Below are positions 8,916-17,534 of a stretch of 64,000 nt of DNA, one piece after another. The notes beneath the pieces are model-generated. The model saw nothing but the letters and a program-made list of their open reading frames with translations, was not told where the DNA came from and ran no database searches. The stretch is from Paenibacillus ferrarius. Lineage in GTDB: Bacteria; Bacillota; Bacilli; Paenibacillales; NBRC-103111. Positions within the stretch are counted from its first letter, which is position 1. Every line of letters starts with the position of its first letter. Position numbers and translations under genes: made by a program. The stretch is taken from assembly GCF_002027705.1 (NCBI RefSeq), contig NZ_MBTG01000022.1, positions 50,595 to 114,594 of the forward strand. The letters run 5' to 3'.

Positions 8916-9785
8916 TTAGGCATGCTTCTTAAAACCTTCACCCAAGACCTCATTCGTTTCGCTCAAAATGACAAAAGCTTGCGGGTCCACGGATTGCACC
9001 AGCGTTTTCAAACGACTTACCTCATTCTGTTTCACGACGACCATCATGACCGTACGAGATTCCCCCGTGAAACCTCCGGACCCATTCAACTCTGTAAGTC
9101 CCCGATCCAAATCATATAAAATCGCTTTGCGAATAGCATCCGTATGATCCGAAATGATAAAGGCCACTTTGGCATAGTTGAATCCAAGCTGTACAATGTC
9201 AATTGTTTTCGTTGTGACGAATAAACCGATCATTCCGTAAAGAGCATTCTCCGGGGTGAAAATCAAAGCTGAGCTTATAATGACTAACCCATCAAACACC
9301 GCAACCGAAAAGCCAAGGCTTAAACCCGAATATTTATGTAGAATTTGAGCAGCCAAACCCAATCCGCCCGTTGAACCACGTCCACGAAAAACAATGCCTA
9401 ACCCAAGCCCGACTCCCATCCCTCCATAAACTGCCGCTAATAAAGGATTATGAGTAGGTACGCCTAGATGACTTGTTAACAGTACACAAAGCGGAAAAAT
9501 GACCGACCCTACGGCAGCCTTAACCCCAAACTGTCCCCCCAAAAGCCAAAGGGCTAGCAAAAAAATAGGGATATTCAATGCCCATTGCGTGATGGCCGGG
9601 TTTAGATTCGTTATATGCTGCACAATGGTTGAGATCCCTGAGACCCCACCTGTTGCTATCTGATTCGGATTTAAAAAGCAGTTAAAACTCGCGGCCATGA
9701 TGAGCGAGCCAATTATTAATAACGTATATTCAAATACGGTATGGGAAGGACTTCCGATCCGTATCCGCGGTTCTTTTCTGGGCAC
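8916..9785 (-). CDS. YitT family integral membrane protein (DUF161/DUF2179)
   Basis: The N-terminal two thirds hold about five hydrophobic helices (for example LLIIGSLIMAASFN and LNIPIFLLALWLL) with the conserved glycine-rich FRGRGSTGGLG loop. The last 80 residues form a soluble DUF2179-type domain beginning near TKTIDIVQLG. Proteins of this family are widespread in Firmicutes; their substrate is not established. I take the GTG at 9785 as start (289 residues), because GAGGAGGG lies six bases ahead, whereas the longer reading begins upstream of that site. It is monocistronic, with a terminator on either side. Confidence 0.85.
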   Translation of the reverse strand: MPRKEPRIRIGSPSHTVFEYTLLIIGSLIMAASFNCFLNPNQIATGGVSGISTIVQHITNLNPAITQWALNIPIFLLALWLLGGQFGVKAAVGSVIFPLCVLLTSHLGVPTHNPLLAAVYGGMGVGLGLGIVFRGRGSTGGLGLAAQILHKYSGLSLGFSVAVFDGLVIISSALIFTPENALYGMIGLFVTTKTIDIVQLGFNYAKVAFIISDHTDAIRKAILYDLDRGLTELNGSGGFTGESRTVMMVVVKQNEVSRLKTLVQSVDPQAFVILSETNEVLGEGFKKHA

Positions 9786-9810
9786 GAGCGGCCCTCCTCT
9801 CACAAAAAAT

Positions 9811-9831
9811 CCTACACCTTCTAGGTGTAGG
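9811..9831 (-). terminator. Terminator of prfB
   Basis: A perfect 9-bp stem (CCTACACCT / AGGTGTAGG) has a three-base loop and is followed on the minus strand by ATTTTTT. It stands between prfB and the yitT-like gene. Confidence 0.85.
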
Positions 9832-9896
9832 ATGATCGTCTATGGCTTCGGGTATGCGCAGCAGACCTGAGCGCAACAAGATACGCCAACTTCTGA

Positions 9897-11016
9897 CTAC
9901 ACTTCACTATCCGGCTTCCGAATCTGATGACGTAGATAAGCATCAATGAACGTATCGAGATCTCCATCCATTACCGCACCTACATTACCTGTCTCCGCCG
10001 AAGTTCTGTGATCTTTGACCATGCTATAGGGATGAAACACATATGAACGAATTTGGCTTCCCCATCCAATGTCTGATTGTTCGCCGCGAATCTCAGCCAA
10101 ATGCTTTAAATTCGCTTCGATCTTCTTCTCATACAGCTTGGAGCGGAGCATTTTCATCGCTTTCTCGCGGTTCTTGATCTGCGAGCGCTCTTGCTGACAG
10201 CTCACCACGACACCGGTTGGCATGTGCGTAATCCGCACAGCCGAATCCGTGGTGTTGATGTGCTGACCGCCGGCGCCGCTGGCACGATACGTATCGATTT
10301 TGAGATCCTCCGTGCGGATCTCAACCTCTGTATCGTCCTCAATCTCCGGCATGATGTCGCACGACACGAAGGACGTATGACGCCTTCCTGAGGCATCGAA
10401 CGGCGAGATGCGAACGAGCCGATGCACGCCCTTCTCCGCCTTCAAATAGCCGTAGGCGTTGAAGCCTGTGATCTGCAGCGTGACGCTCTTCACGCCGGCT
10501 TCGTCGCCGGGCAAATAGTCGAGGACCTCGACTTTGTAGCCCCGCTTCTCCGCCCAGCGGCGATACATGCGCAGCAGCATCTCCGCCCAGTCCTGCGACT
10601 CGGTGCCGCCGGCACCGGGATGCAGCTCAAGAATAGCATTCAGCCGGTCATACGGCTGATTCAAAAGCAAGCCAAGCTCGAACGTTTCGAGCTTCTTCTT
10701 AAGTGCCGCGATGCCTTCCTCAATGTCGGCTGCCAGGCCAGCATCGGCTTCCTCTTCCTCGAGCTCGACCATGACCTGCAGGTCATCGAACGCGTTCGAG
10801 AAGCCATTGAATTCATCAACGACACTTTTGATCACGTTGAGGTCTGCGATGGTCTTCTGGGCACGTTCGTTATCGTCCCAGAAGTCCGGCGCCCCCATTT
10901 TTTCCTCAAAATCGCCGATCGCTTCCAGCTTATGATCTAAGTCAAAGAGACCCCCGTAATTCGGTTAGTCGCTTTGCTGTTTCTCTTAAGTCTTGTTTCA
11001 CTTCTGGTTCCAGCAT
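9897..11016 (-). CDS. prfB: Peptide chain release factor 2, with programmed +1 frameshift
   Basis: Releases peptides at UGA and UAA. The gene is in two frames. The 24-codon leader starts at the ATG at 11016 (MLEPEVKQDLRETAK...) and runs to CTT at 10945-10947 and an in-frame TGA at 10942-10944. Slipping +1 at CTT-T-GAC continues into the long frame to 9897, for 372 residues in all. The internal Shine-Dalgarno-like CGGGGG precedes the CUU-UGA-C slip site. RF2 hallmarks are the SPF anticodon tripeptide in VRISPFDASG and the GGQ peptide-release motif in GAGGQHINT. The frameshift autoregulates RF2 level in known homologues. secA lies just upstream. Confidence 0.95.
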
Positions 11017-11085
11017 GTCTTACACCTCTTTATTCTCTTGTGCCCCTATCATCGGGTTAATTAGCTGCGGCCGGGTAAATCCTGC

Positions 11086-13605
11086 TTAGCTGCCTTGCCC
11101 ATGGCACTGTTTGAACTTCTTCCCGCTGCCGCAAGGACATGGGTCGTTACGCCCGATACGCTGCTCTTCGTCGCGCACCAGTGGTTTCTTGCCGCCAGCT
11201 TCGTTCTTCGTGTCCACAGCTTGACCTTCAGCTACCGCTTGGCGCTCCAGGTTGCTTTGAACGTGAGCTTTCATGATGTACATCGCAACTTCTTCCCGGA
11301 TGTTGTCAATCATCTCTTGGAACATTTCGAATCCTTCAAATTGGTATTCACGAAGCGGATCCGTACCGCCGTATGCACGAAGGTGGATACCTTGGCGAAG
11401 CTGATCCATAGCATCAATATGATCCATCCATTTGCTGTCTACCGCGCGAAGAGCGACAACCTTCTCGAATTCACGCATGAATTCAGCGCCGATTTCTTCT
11501 TCACGCTCATCGTACCGTTTGCTGACAAGAGCTTGAATAAATTCAATGATTTCTTCTTGCTCTTTGCCCCATAGATCTTGATCCGTAATTTGCGCATCAT
11601 CATGCAGCAAATTGTTGTTCACGAAGTTAGCCACTTCTTGAACTTCCCACTCTTCCGGAATTTGTTCTTCCGGGCAGTGTGCTTTCACCACGCGCTCAAT
11701 CACAGAAGTAATCATACCTTCAATGACCTCACGAATATTGTCGGACTCCAGAAGCTCGCGACGTTGTTTATAGATGATACCACGCTGTTGGTTCATTACA
11801 TCATCGTATTGAAGAACGACTTTACGCACGTCGAAGTTGTTGCCCTCAACGCGTTTTTGAGCCGATTCCACTGCGCGGGAAATTAATTTGCTCTCGATCG
11901 GCTGATCTTCTTCCATTCCGAGGCGGTCCATCATCGCCATGATATTTTCCGCGCCGAAGCGTTTCATCAATTCATCCTCTAGGGAGAGGTAGAACTGGGA
12001 AGAACCTGGGTCACCTTGACGGCCTGCGCGTCCACGCAGCTGGTTGTCGATCCGTCTGCTTTCATGACGTTCTGTACCTATAATATGCAGTCCGCCTGCG
12101 TCATGTACGCCTTCGCCAAGTACAATGTCCGTACCGCGGCCCGCCATGTTCGTCGCAATCGTCACAGAGCCCGGTTGGCCTGCGCGTGCTACGATTTCAG
12201 CTTCCTCCGCATGATACTTCGCATTCAATACTTTGTGCTGAACGCCTTTCTTCTTGAGCATGTCCGATAATACCTCGGAATTCTCAATTGAAACAGTACC
12301 GACAAGAACCGGTTGATTCAGCTTATGGCGCTCTACGATCTGCTCAACAACAGCTCTGAATTTACCTATTTCTGACTTGTACACCACATCCGGCATATCC
12401 TTACGAATCATCGGACGGTTCGTCGGAACTATGATAACTTCAAGACCATAAATCTTCTTGAGCTCTTCCTCTTCCGTCTTCGCTGTACCCGTCATACCCG
12501 CAAGCTTGCGGTACATCCGGAAATAGTTCTGGAAAGTAATCGTCGCCAGCGTCATGCTTTCATTCTGAACTTGCAGCTGCTCTTTGGCTTCAATCGCCTG
12601 GTGCAGCCCATCGCTATAACGACGGCCTGTCATAATACGGCCTGTAAATTCATCAACAATCATCACTTCGTCATCTTGCACCACGTAATCCACATCGCGT
12701 TTCATAATGAAACGTGCTTTAAGCCCTTGTGTCACATGATGATTAATATTCACATTCTGATGATCGAATAAGTTCTCAATGCCGAATGCACGCTCCGATT
12801 TAGCTACCCCTTCTTCAGTAAGAGCCACGGAACGCACTTTAATATCTATCGTGTAATCTTCTTCTGCTTTCAACGTGCTCACAAAACGGTCTGCCGCGTA
12901 GTACAAATCTGTTGACTTCGCAGCTTGTCCAGAAATAATCAATGGCGTTCTCGCCTCATCGACAAGAATGGAGTCAACCTCATCGATAACCGCGAAATAA
13001 AGCGGCCGTTGAACCATTTGTTCCTTGTACAGCACCATGTTGTCACGCAGGTAATCGAAGCCATATTCGTTATTCGTTCCATACGTAATATCACAAGCAT
13101 AAGCCGCTTGCTTTTGCTCATGGGACAAGTCATGCAGATTTACCCCAACCGTCAAGCCGAGGAACTCATAAATCTGACCCATTTCACCGCTATCCCGCTG
13201 TGCCAAATAGTCATTGACCGTAACTACGTGTACGCCTTTACCCAGCAAAGCATTCAAATAAACAGGGAGTGTTCCAACGAGCGTCTTCCCTTCCCCTGTT
13301 CTCATTTCCGCGATACGGCCTTCATGCAGCACCATACCCCCGATGAGCTGAACGTCGTAATGACGTTTACCCAAAACGCGCAAGCCCGCTTCTCTAACCA
13401 CAGCAAAAGCTTCAGGCAGCAAATCATCCAGTTCCTCGCCTTTTTCCAAACGATTTCTGAACTCAACCGTCTTGCCTCTTAACTCCTCATCGGATAGCGG
13501 CTTAATAGTAGCCTCAAGCTCATTGATGTAATCAACAGCCTTAAGCATCCGTTTAATTTCCCGTTCATTGGAATCACCAAAAATTTTCTTCACTAGTCCT
13601 AGCAT
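11086..13605 (-). CDS. secA: Preprotein translocase ATPase subunit SecA
   Basis: ATP-driven motor of the Sec secretion channel. The 839 residues comprise a DEAD-like motor with Walker A MRTGEGKTL near residue 100 and DEVDS in the B motif. The second motor half carries NMAGRGTDI and QLRGRAGRQGD. The C-terminus ends in a zinc-binding SEC-C tail (RNDPCPCGSGKKFKQCHG). The ATG at 13605 (MLGLVKKIFGD) is preferred over the upstream reading at 13650, because AAAGGGG lies seven bases before it. It is followed by prfB after 69 bases, as in many Firmicutes. Confidence 0.97.
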   Translation of the reverse strand: MLGLVKKIFGDSNEREIKRMLKAVDYINELEATIKPLSDEELRGKTVEFRNRLEKGEELDDLLPEAFAVVREAGLRVLGKRHYDVQLIGGMVLHEGRIAEMRTGEGKTLVGTLPVYLNALLGKGVHVVTVNDYLAQRDSGEMGQIYEFLGLTVGVNLHDLSHEQKQAAYACDITYGTNNEYGFDYLRDNMVLYKEQMVQRPLYFAVIDEVDSILVDEARTPLIISGQAAKSTDLYYAADRFVSTLKAEEDYTIDIKVRSVALTEEGVAKSERAFGIENLFDHQNVNINHHVTQGLKARFIMKRDVDYVVQDDEVMIVDEFTGRIMTGRRYSDGLHQAIEAKEQLQVQNESMTLATITFQNYFRMYRKLAGMTGTAKTEEEELKKIYGLEVIIVPTNRPMIRKDMPDVVYKSEIGKFRAVVEQIVERHKLNQPVLVGTVSIENSEVLSDMLKKKGVQHKVLNAKYHAEEAEIVARAGQPGSVTIATNMAGRGTDIVLGEGVHDAGGLHIIGTERHESRRIDNQLRGRAGRQGDPGSSQFYLSLEDELMKRFGAENIMAMMDRLGMEEDQPIESKLISRAVESAQKRVEGNNFDVRKVVLQYDDVMNQQRGIIYKQRRELLESDNIREVIEGMITSVIERVVKAHCPEEQIPEEWEVQEVANFVNNNLLHDDAQITDQDLWGKEQEEIIEFIQALVSKRYDEREEEIGAEFMREFEKVVALRAVDSKWMDHIDAMDQLRQGIHLRAYGGTDPLREYQFEGFEMFQEMIDNIREEVAMYIMKAHVQSNLERQAVAEGQAVDTKNEAGGKKPLVRDEEQRIGRNDPCPCGSGKKFKQCHGQGS

Positions 13606-13640
13606 CGGTGAACCCCTTTCTATTGCATTCGTATCCTTAA

Positions 13641-13670
13641 ATTGTAACACTTTTGACAGCCTTGTCGCAA
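13641..13670 (-). promoter_or_regulatory. Probable sigma-A promoter of secA
   Basis: Minus-strand TTGCGA (13665-13670), an 18-base spacer and TACAAT (13641-13646), with an extended TG two bases before the -10. The start codon is about 36 bases downstream. Confidence 0.5.
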
Positions 13671-13780
13671 CAAACGCTCAGGTCTTCTTACTGATAAACT
13701 GTCCATTTCCTGTAAAAAGATCAGGTTATTGCTTATTTAAGTAGTATTGATTCGAAGTTTAAAATGAATGCATATAAAAA

Positions 13781-13808
13781 AGCTTAATTCGACAAAATCG
13801 AATCAAGC
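13781..13808 (-). terminator. Terminator of hpf
   Basis: AGCTT-A-ATTCGA pairs with TCGAAT-C-AAGCT around CAAAA, with a run of T on the minus-strand exit side. It lies 30 bases beyond the hpf stop. Confidence 0.75.
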
Positions 13809-13840
13809 TCATTTTTGAGAAAGTATAAGGGCTAAATTTC

Positions 13841-14389
13841 TTAAATAGCTGGCTCTATAAGTCCGTATTTACCATCGTTGCGTTTATAAACGACATTTAC
13901 CGTGTCTGTATCCATGTTGGAGAAAACAAAGAAGTTATGCCCAACCATGTTCATTTGAAGAATCGCTTCTTCCACATCCATCGGCTTCAAATCAAAGCGT
14001 TTGTTCCGAACCAATTCAAAATCTTCTTCCTCTTCTACATAAGTAACAGCTGAAGTTTCAACTTTAAACAGGTCACGCTTGCCGCCTTCTTGGCGAATTT
14101 TGCGGTTCGTTCTCGTTTTGTGTTTGCGAATTTGGCGTTCCAACTTGTCCACGACCAAATCGATCGATGCGTACATATCCGCATTACGCTCCTCAGCTCG
14201 GAGCAGCACGCCTGTCAGTGGAATGCTAACCTCAATGGATTGCAGTCCTTTAATAACGCTTAGTTTCACTTGTACATCTGATGTAAGGGGGGCTTCAAAA
14301 TACCTCTCAAGTCTGGTCAATTTCTTGTCCACATAGTCCCTAAGGGCTTCAGTTACTTCAAGGTGTTCTCCGCGTATGCTAATCATCAT
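13841..14389 (-). CDS. hpf: Ribosome hibernation promoting factor, long form
   Basis: Binds the 30S decoding region and dimerises 70S into inactive 100S ribosomes in stationary phase. The 182 residues comprise an N-terminal RaiA/S30AE domain (about 1-105, starting MISIRGEHLEVTEALRDYV) and a C-terminal dimerisation domain (about 125-182, with VVRNKRF-like and PMDVEEAILQMNMVGH segments). The two are joined by a charged linker, so this is the long Firmicute form. GGGAGATG lies seven bases before the ATG. A sigma-H-type promoter is seen upstream, agreeing with the stationary-phase control of the B. subtilis homologue yvyD. Confidence 0.93.
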   Translation of the reverse strand: MMISIRGEHLEVTEALRDYVDKKLTRLERYFEAPLTSDVQVKLSVIKGLQSIEVSIPLTGVLLRAEERNADMYASIDLVVDKLERQIRKHKTRTNRKIRQEGGKRDLFKVETSAVTYVEEEEDFELVRNKRFDLKPMDVEEAILQMNMVGHNFFVFSNMDTDTVNVVYKRNDGKYGLIEPAI

Positions 14390-14426
14390 AGTTAAACATC
14401 TCCCTTCCTTACTTACAGTATACTAC

Positions 14427-14454
14427 ATTCCACCCTCATCTTCATAATTCCTTT
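14427..14454 (-). promoter_or_regulatory. Sigma-H-type promoter of hpf
   Basis: On the minus strand AAAGGAATT (14446-14454), 12 bases, then GTGGAAT (14427-14433). This fits the B. subtilis sigma-H pattern RnAGGAWWW-N11/12-RnnGAAT at every specified position. It ends 37 bases before the hpf start. Confidence 0.65.
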
Positions 14455-14483
14455 AAATTCCGAGCTAACATTGTACAAAAAAA

Positions 14484-14510
14484 ACACCCTAGGAGTATTC
14501 CCTAGAGTGT
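14484..14510 (-). terminator. Terminator of the cold-shock gene
   Basis: A 10-bp stem (ACACTCTAGG / CCTAGGGTGT on the minus strand, one G-T pair) followed by eight T. It lies 40 bases after the csp stop. Confidence 0.85.
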
Positions 14511-14549
14511 GCTCTTAGATGTATACAAGCGGTACCTCGTACCGAATGG

Positions 14550-14747
14550 TTATAGTCTGCTTACATTAGCGGCTTGTGGTCCGCGCGCGCCTTCCACAAT
14601 GTCAAACTCAACGGCTTGACCTTCATCCAACGTTTTGAACCCTTCAGATTGAATTGCTGAGAAGTGCACGAATACATCTCCTCCATCTTCACGCTCAATG
14701 AAACCATAACCTTTTTCCGCATTGAACCATTTCACTTTACCTTGCAT
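14550..14747 (-). CDS. Cold-shock domain RNA/DNA-binding protein
   Basis: Small OB-fold protein of 65 residues starting MQGKVKWFN. It has RNP1 (KGYGFIE) and RNP2 (VFVHFSAI), which bind single-stranded nucleic acid and act as an RNA chaperone. A GTG nine bases upstream would add three residues; I prefer the ATG at 14747 because family members begin at this point, although AAGGG lies 12 bases ahead of it. A strong sigma-A promoter and an upstream leader of about 45 bases are present. It is divergent from the GT2-TPR gene, with DnaA-box cluster B between them. Confidence 0.9.
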   Translation of the reverse strand: MQGKVKWFNAEKGYGFIEREDGGDVFVHFSAIQSEGFKTLDEGQAVEFDIVEGARGPQAANVSRL

Positions 14748-14795
14748 AACGTACACATTCCCTTCGTTTTAAAAAATGTAAGCCCTTACTTTTCG

Positions 14796-14825
14796 ACTAT
14801 ATCACCCCTAAGCTTGACCTGTCAA
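14796..14825 (-). promoter_or_regulatory. Sigma-A promoter of csp
   Basis: Minus-strand perfect TTGACA (14820-14825), an 18-base spacer and TATAGT (14796-14801), with TG just before the -10. Confidence 0.75.
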
Positions 14826-14877
14826 TTTCTAACTTAACCATAAATTAAATATTTAGAAAATTCGGGTATATACAAGC

Positions 14878-14972
14878 CGTGGATAAGTGAGAAATTTGTA
14901 GAATCTTGTCGCGGCGGGCTTCTTTACAACTTATTAACAAAGTTATGCACAGAGTTGTGCACATTATCCACA
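14878..14972. promoter_or_regulatory. DnaA-box cluster B
   Basis: Contains TTATCCACG (minus strand, 14878-14886), TTATTAACA (14931-14939, weak), TTATGCACA (14943-14951), TTGTGCACA (14955-14963) and TTATCCACA (14964-14972). The last four are packed almost end to end. It occupies the divergent spacer between csp and the GT2-TPR gene; the remainder of that 14757-15099 spacer holds the two promoters. Confidence 0.6.
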
Positions 14973-15033
14973 GGGTAAATAATCTCACTAAATAGTTTTC
15001 ATAATTTATTTGTTTTATAACTCCCCTCTTATC

Positions 15034-15061
15034 TTACAAACATGATTTGACATGGTATAAT
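15034..15061 (+). promoter_or_regulatory. Promoter of the first GT2-TPR gene
   Basis: TTACAA (15034-15039), 16 bases and TATAAT (15056-15061) with an extended TGG before the -10. The start codon lies 38 bases further on, after AAGGAGG. No sigma-D-type site is seen here. Confidence 0.55.
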
Positions 15062-15099
15062 ATGTTCACTTCAATAGATGAGTTCAATAAGGAGGATTC

Positions 15100-16962
15100 A
15101 TGGATAAGCTGCTGTCACTTTGCATGATTGTCAAAAATGAAGAAAAAGTTCTTCGTAGGTGTCTGACTAGTATTCGTGACTGCGTGGACGAAATTATCAT
15201 CATTGATACTGGATCTACTGACGGAACTAGAGAAATTGCTAGAGAATACACGGAGCAGTTATATGAATATAAATGGGAACAAGATTTCTCCGCTGCTAAG
15301 AACGAAGCCCTTCGTAAATCTCGCTCTAAATGGATCCTTATTTTGGATGCTGATGAATATGTGCAAACAGAAGAGCTGGCTCAAATGCGGAGTTTTTTAC
15401 TTTCGCTGGATAGTACAAAACCCATCAGTTTCTTGCTCCCCATTTATAATTTTACAGAATCTGTTCAATCAGGTAAGTTTGTTGAATCAACAGCTATACG
15501 CATATTTCTAAATCATCCTGACATTTATTTTGTACGCCCAATACATGAACAACTTATATACCAAAACGGGGAATTGCAAACAACTTTTTATCCATCTCTG
15601 CACATCTTTCATACTGGTTACACGGAAGAAACTTTGCGTGAAAAAGACAAATCCAATCGTAACTTAGCTATATTCGAAAAACTAAAGGAAACAAAGGAAT
15701 TTGAAGAATACGACTACTACACACTCGGAAATGAATATTTCGCTATTCGGGACTTTCCTAAGGCCCTAGAAAACTACAAAAAAGCTATGACTAATCGATC
15801 AAAAAATCAAGTTTATATGCTACATTGCTTTAATCGGACTGTTTCTGTACTTATGACGTTAGAACTGTTTGACGATGCCATGAGTTTGGTTGAGGAAGGT
15901 ATCCAACGCTGGCCTGATCAAGTTGATTATTTTTGTTTCAAGGCCGCGATATACAAAGATGTCGGTCTCTACGAAAAGGCGGCTGAGTTTTTTGAATTGT
16001 GTATCCAAATCGCGGAGAATCCCAAGGATTCAAGCGGGCGTTATTGGGTTGTATCACCAAACTACGGCAGCTTTATTCCTTATTCTAATTTAGCCAGCAT
16101 TTATCATTCACTACTCGATATTCCAAAAACAGTCTATGCATTAACCAAACTAATAAATCTCGACAGTAGCAACCAAGCCGTTTTGTTTCAACTTTTAAAA
16201 ATTTTGCTGCCAAATGAACCTATATCATCAATCATTACTTTACTAGACAAGATTTACCTCGAAATGAGTCGGACACAAGTGTTACAGTTATTTGAAATTG
16301 CATTGCTACTAAGTCATAAGGAACTAGCAGAGCACTTTTATCATCTATGTTTGAGAGAAAATATTCCTTTATCTTCTCTATCCCAAATGCGATACGCTTT
16401 GATTTCTGATGATCTTCAGACTTTTGACACCTGTTTATCGGATATTCACTTGGACAACTCATCAGATCAACAGGGACAAATCAATAAACTTATGACAATT
16501 GCCGAAGTAATTTGGAATAAGCCTTATCACTCAGAAGATCATATTGATATTGAGTTAAGTGTATCGATACTTATCGATTTATTTAATATGGGTCATTATA
16601 GTGCTTATGATTCATTAATTCAGAATGCCTCACAACAGGATAAGTATGTTATAGCCAATCGATTAGGAGACCATTTTATAGGAAACGGTCAATATCAGCT
16701 TGCTATCGACTATTATTCACACCTGCTATTAGATGACAAACTAGAATCATCTGGATATGAAAATCTAGCTAGGCTCTACCTGATGCAAGATGAGATTAAA
16801 GAGAGTTTGCAGTTTTTGCGAAAAGCAATTGAGTTAGAAACAAACAGCCTTGGAGCTTACACTCTTTTGCTAAGATATTGTGACGAGGAAGAAAAAAAAG
16901 AAGTACTGCGAGTATTTAAAGAGAGGTTTCCGGAATGCTATTCAGTGGTTAAGAACTATTAA
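15100..16962 (+). CDS. Family 2 glycosyltransferase with TPR tail (copy 1)
   Basis: The 620-residue protein has an N-terminal GT-A fold (about 1-200) with LCMIVKNEEKVLRRCL, the nucleotide-binding DTGSTDGTREIA, and the metal-binding LDADEY near residue 83. The rest is a long helical TPR-like region with a repeat near residues 200-235 (YYTLGNEYFAIRDFPKALENY) and others near the C-terminus. No signal peptide or membrane helix is seen, so it is cytosolic. It shares extended blocks (GRYW-VSPNYGS-IP, ALTKLINL) with the gene at 37438 and more distantly with 35593, so the three are paralogues. Such enzymes commonly occur beside flagellin genes; a role in glycosylating flagellin is inferred from location. 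Confidence 0.85.
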   Translation: MDKLLSLCMIVKNEEKVLRRCLTSIRDCVDEIIIIDTGSTDGTREIAREYTEQLYEYKWEQDFSAAKNEALRKSRSKWILILDADEYVQTEELAQMRSFLLSLDSTKPISFLLPIYNFTESVQSGKFVESTAIRIFLNHPDIYFVRPIHEQLIYQNGELQTTFYPSLHIFHTGYTEETLREKDKSNRNLAIFEKLKETKEFEEYDYYTLGNEYFAIRDFPKALENYKKAMTNRSKNQVYMLHCFNRTVSVLMTLELFDDAMSLVEEGIQRWPDQVDYFCFKAAIYKDVGLYEKAAEFFELCIQIAENPKDSSGRYWVVSPNYGSFIPYSNLASIYHSLLDIPKTVYALTKLINLDSSNQAVLFQLLKILLPNEPISSIITLLDKIYLEMSRTQVLQLFEIALLLSHKELAEHFYHLCLRENIPLSSLSQMRYALISDDLQTFDTCLSDIHLDNSSDQQGQINKLMTIAEVIWNKPYHSEDHIDIELSVSILIDLFNMGHYSAYDSLIQNASQQDKYVIANRLGDHFIGNGQYQLAIDYYSHLLLDDKLESSGYENLARLYLMQDEIKESLQFLRKAIELETNSLGAYTLLLRYCDEEEKKEVLRVFKERFPECYSVVKNY

Positions 16963-17104
16963 TTTAAAGGGCCTGTTCAAACGGTACCCCTGGGAGTATA
17001 AATAAACAAACATGCACCTATGCGAATATGGTAAATGGAGGTATCACTACAACCAAAATTACCTATCAGCAAGGTGCATTTTTATATACATACAGCTTGA
17101 GCTA
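16963..17104. other. Gene-free spacer with a long-loop inverted repeat
   Basis: No gene is seen. ATGCACCT near 17009 and AGGTGCAT near 17075 are complementary and followed by TTTTTATAT. This could be a terminator of the GT2-TPR gene with a structured loop of about 60 bases, or a small remnant element. Confidence 0.3.
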
Positions 17105-17281
17105 CTACCCTATCACTTCATGATGTTTCCAATAGTGGCATCTTTCATTGTTAAATAAAGGCTCTTCGCCATTTGGTGTGGAATGATAGAAATAGAGCTC
17201 TATTAATAGATTGGTAGTTTCGTGTTTTTTTTCAAAGGTTTGCATACGAGCAAAACCTAACGAAAATCGCCTTTCCTTCAC
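17105..17281 (-). CDS. Small open frame of 58 codons, unknown
   Basis: Starting at a GTG (17279-17281), the frame reads MKERRFSLGFARMQTFEKKH and ends ...CHYWKHHEVIG. The composition is protein-like, with aromatic, His and Cys residues near the end, but there is no clear ribosome-binding site and I do not recognise it. A second open frame in another phase overlaps its 5' part and extends upstream. The pair may be remains of one frameshifted gene rather than a live small protein. Confidence 0.25.
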   Translation of the reverse strand: MKERRFSLGFARMQTFEKKHETTNLLIELYFYHSTPNGEEPLFNNERCHYWKHHEVIG

Positions 17282-17307
17282 CTGTAAAAATCAAGGTTTC
17301 TTTGGGT

Positions 17308-17342
17308 TGCACAAACACACAACCGATTTGCGTGTTTGTGCA
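17308..17342. repeat. Imperfect 13-bp inverted repeat next to DnaA-box cluster C
   Basis: TGCACAAACACAC (17308-17320) and GCGTGTTTGTGCA (17330-17342) are complementary except for one position. The loop is nine bases. No T tract follows on either strand, so it is not an ordinary terminator, and its right arm runs into a DnaA-box 9-mer. Confidence 0.5.
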
Positions 17343-17420
17343 TAATAACGAAAGTTTCGTAACAACTCGATCCCGAATTTCATTGTATAGCAACTTATCC
17401 ACAGATTCAGGTTATCCACA
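17337..17420. promoter_or_regulatory. DnaA-box cluster C
   Basis: Three perfect TTATNCACA 9-mers: TTATGCACA on the minus strand (17337-17345) and TTATCCACA twice on the plus strand (17395-17403 and 17412-17420, 17 bases apart). The cluster is in the spacer after the methyltransferase gene. Apart from the small open frame and the inverted repeat I see no gene in 16963-17534. Confidence 0.6.
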
Positions 17421-17534
17421 TTCCGAATTCATGATTAACACTTTGTAAAAATCAATGACATCATCAGATGCAGTAACAATAATTGAAACCAAGTATTAAA
17501 ATAAATCAGTGCTTACATTATCTTTTTTCAACAT

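Noticed and set aside
17308..17342. Terminator of the methyltransferase gene
   Set aside because: The hairpin is about 200 bases from the stop and has no T tract on the minus-strand exit side.
8772..17420. Chromosomal or plasmid replication origin
   Set aside because: DnaA boxes are clustered, but dnaA, dnaN, repA-like or par genes are absent and the flanking genes are ordinary housekeeping genes.
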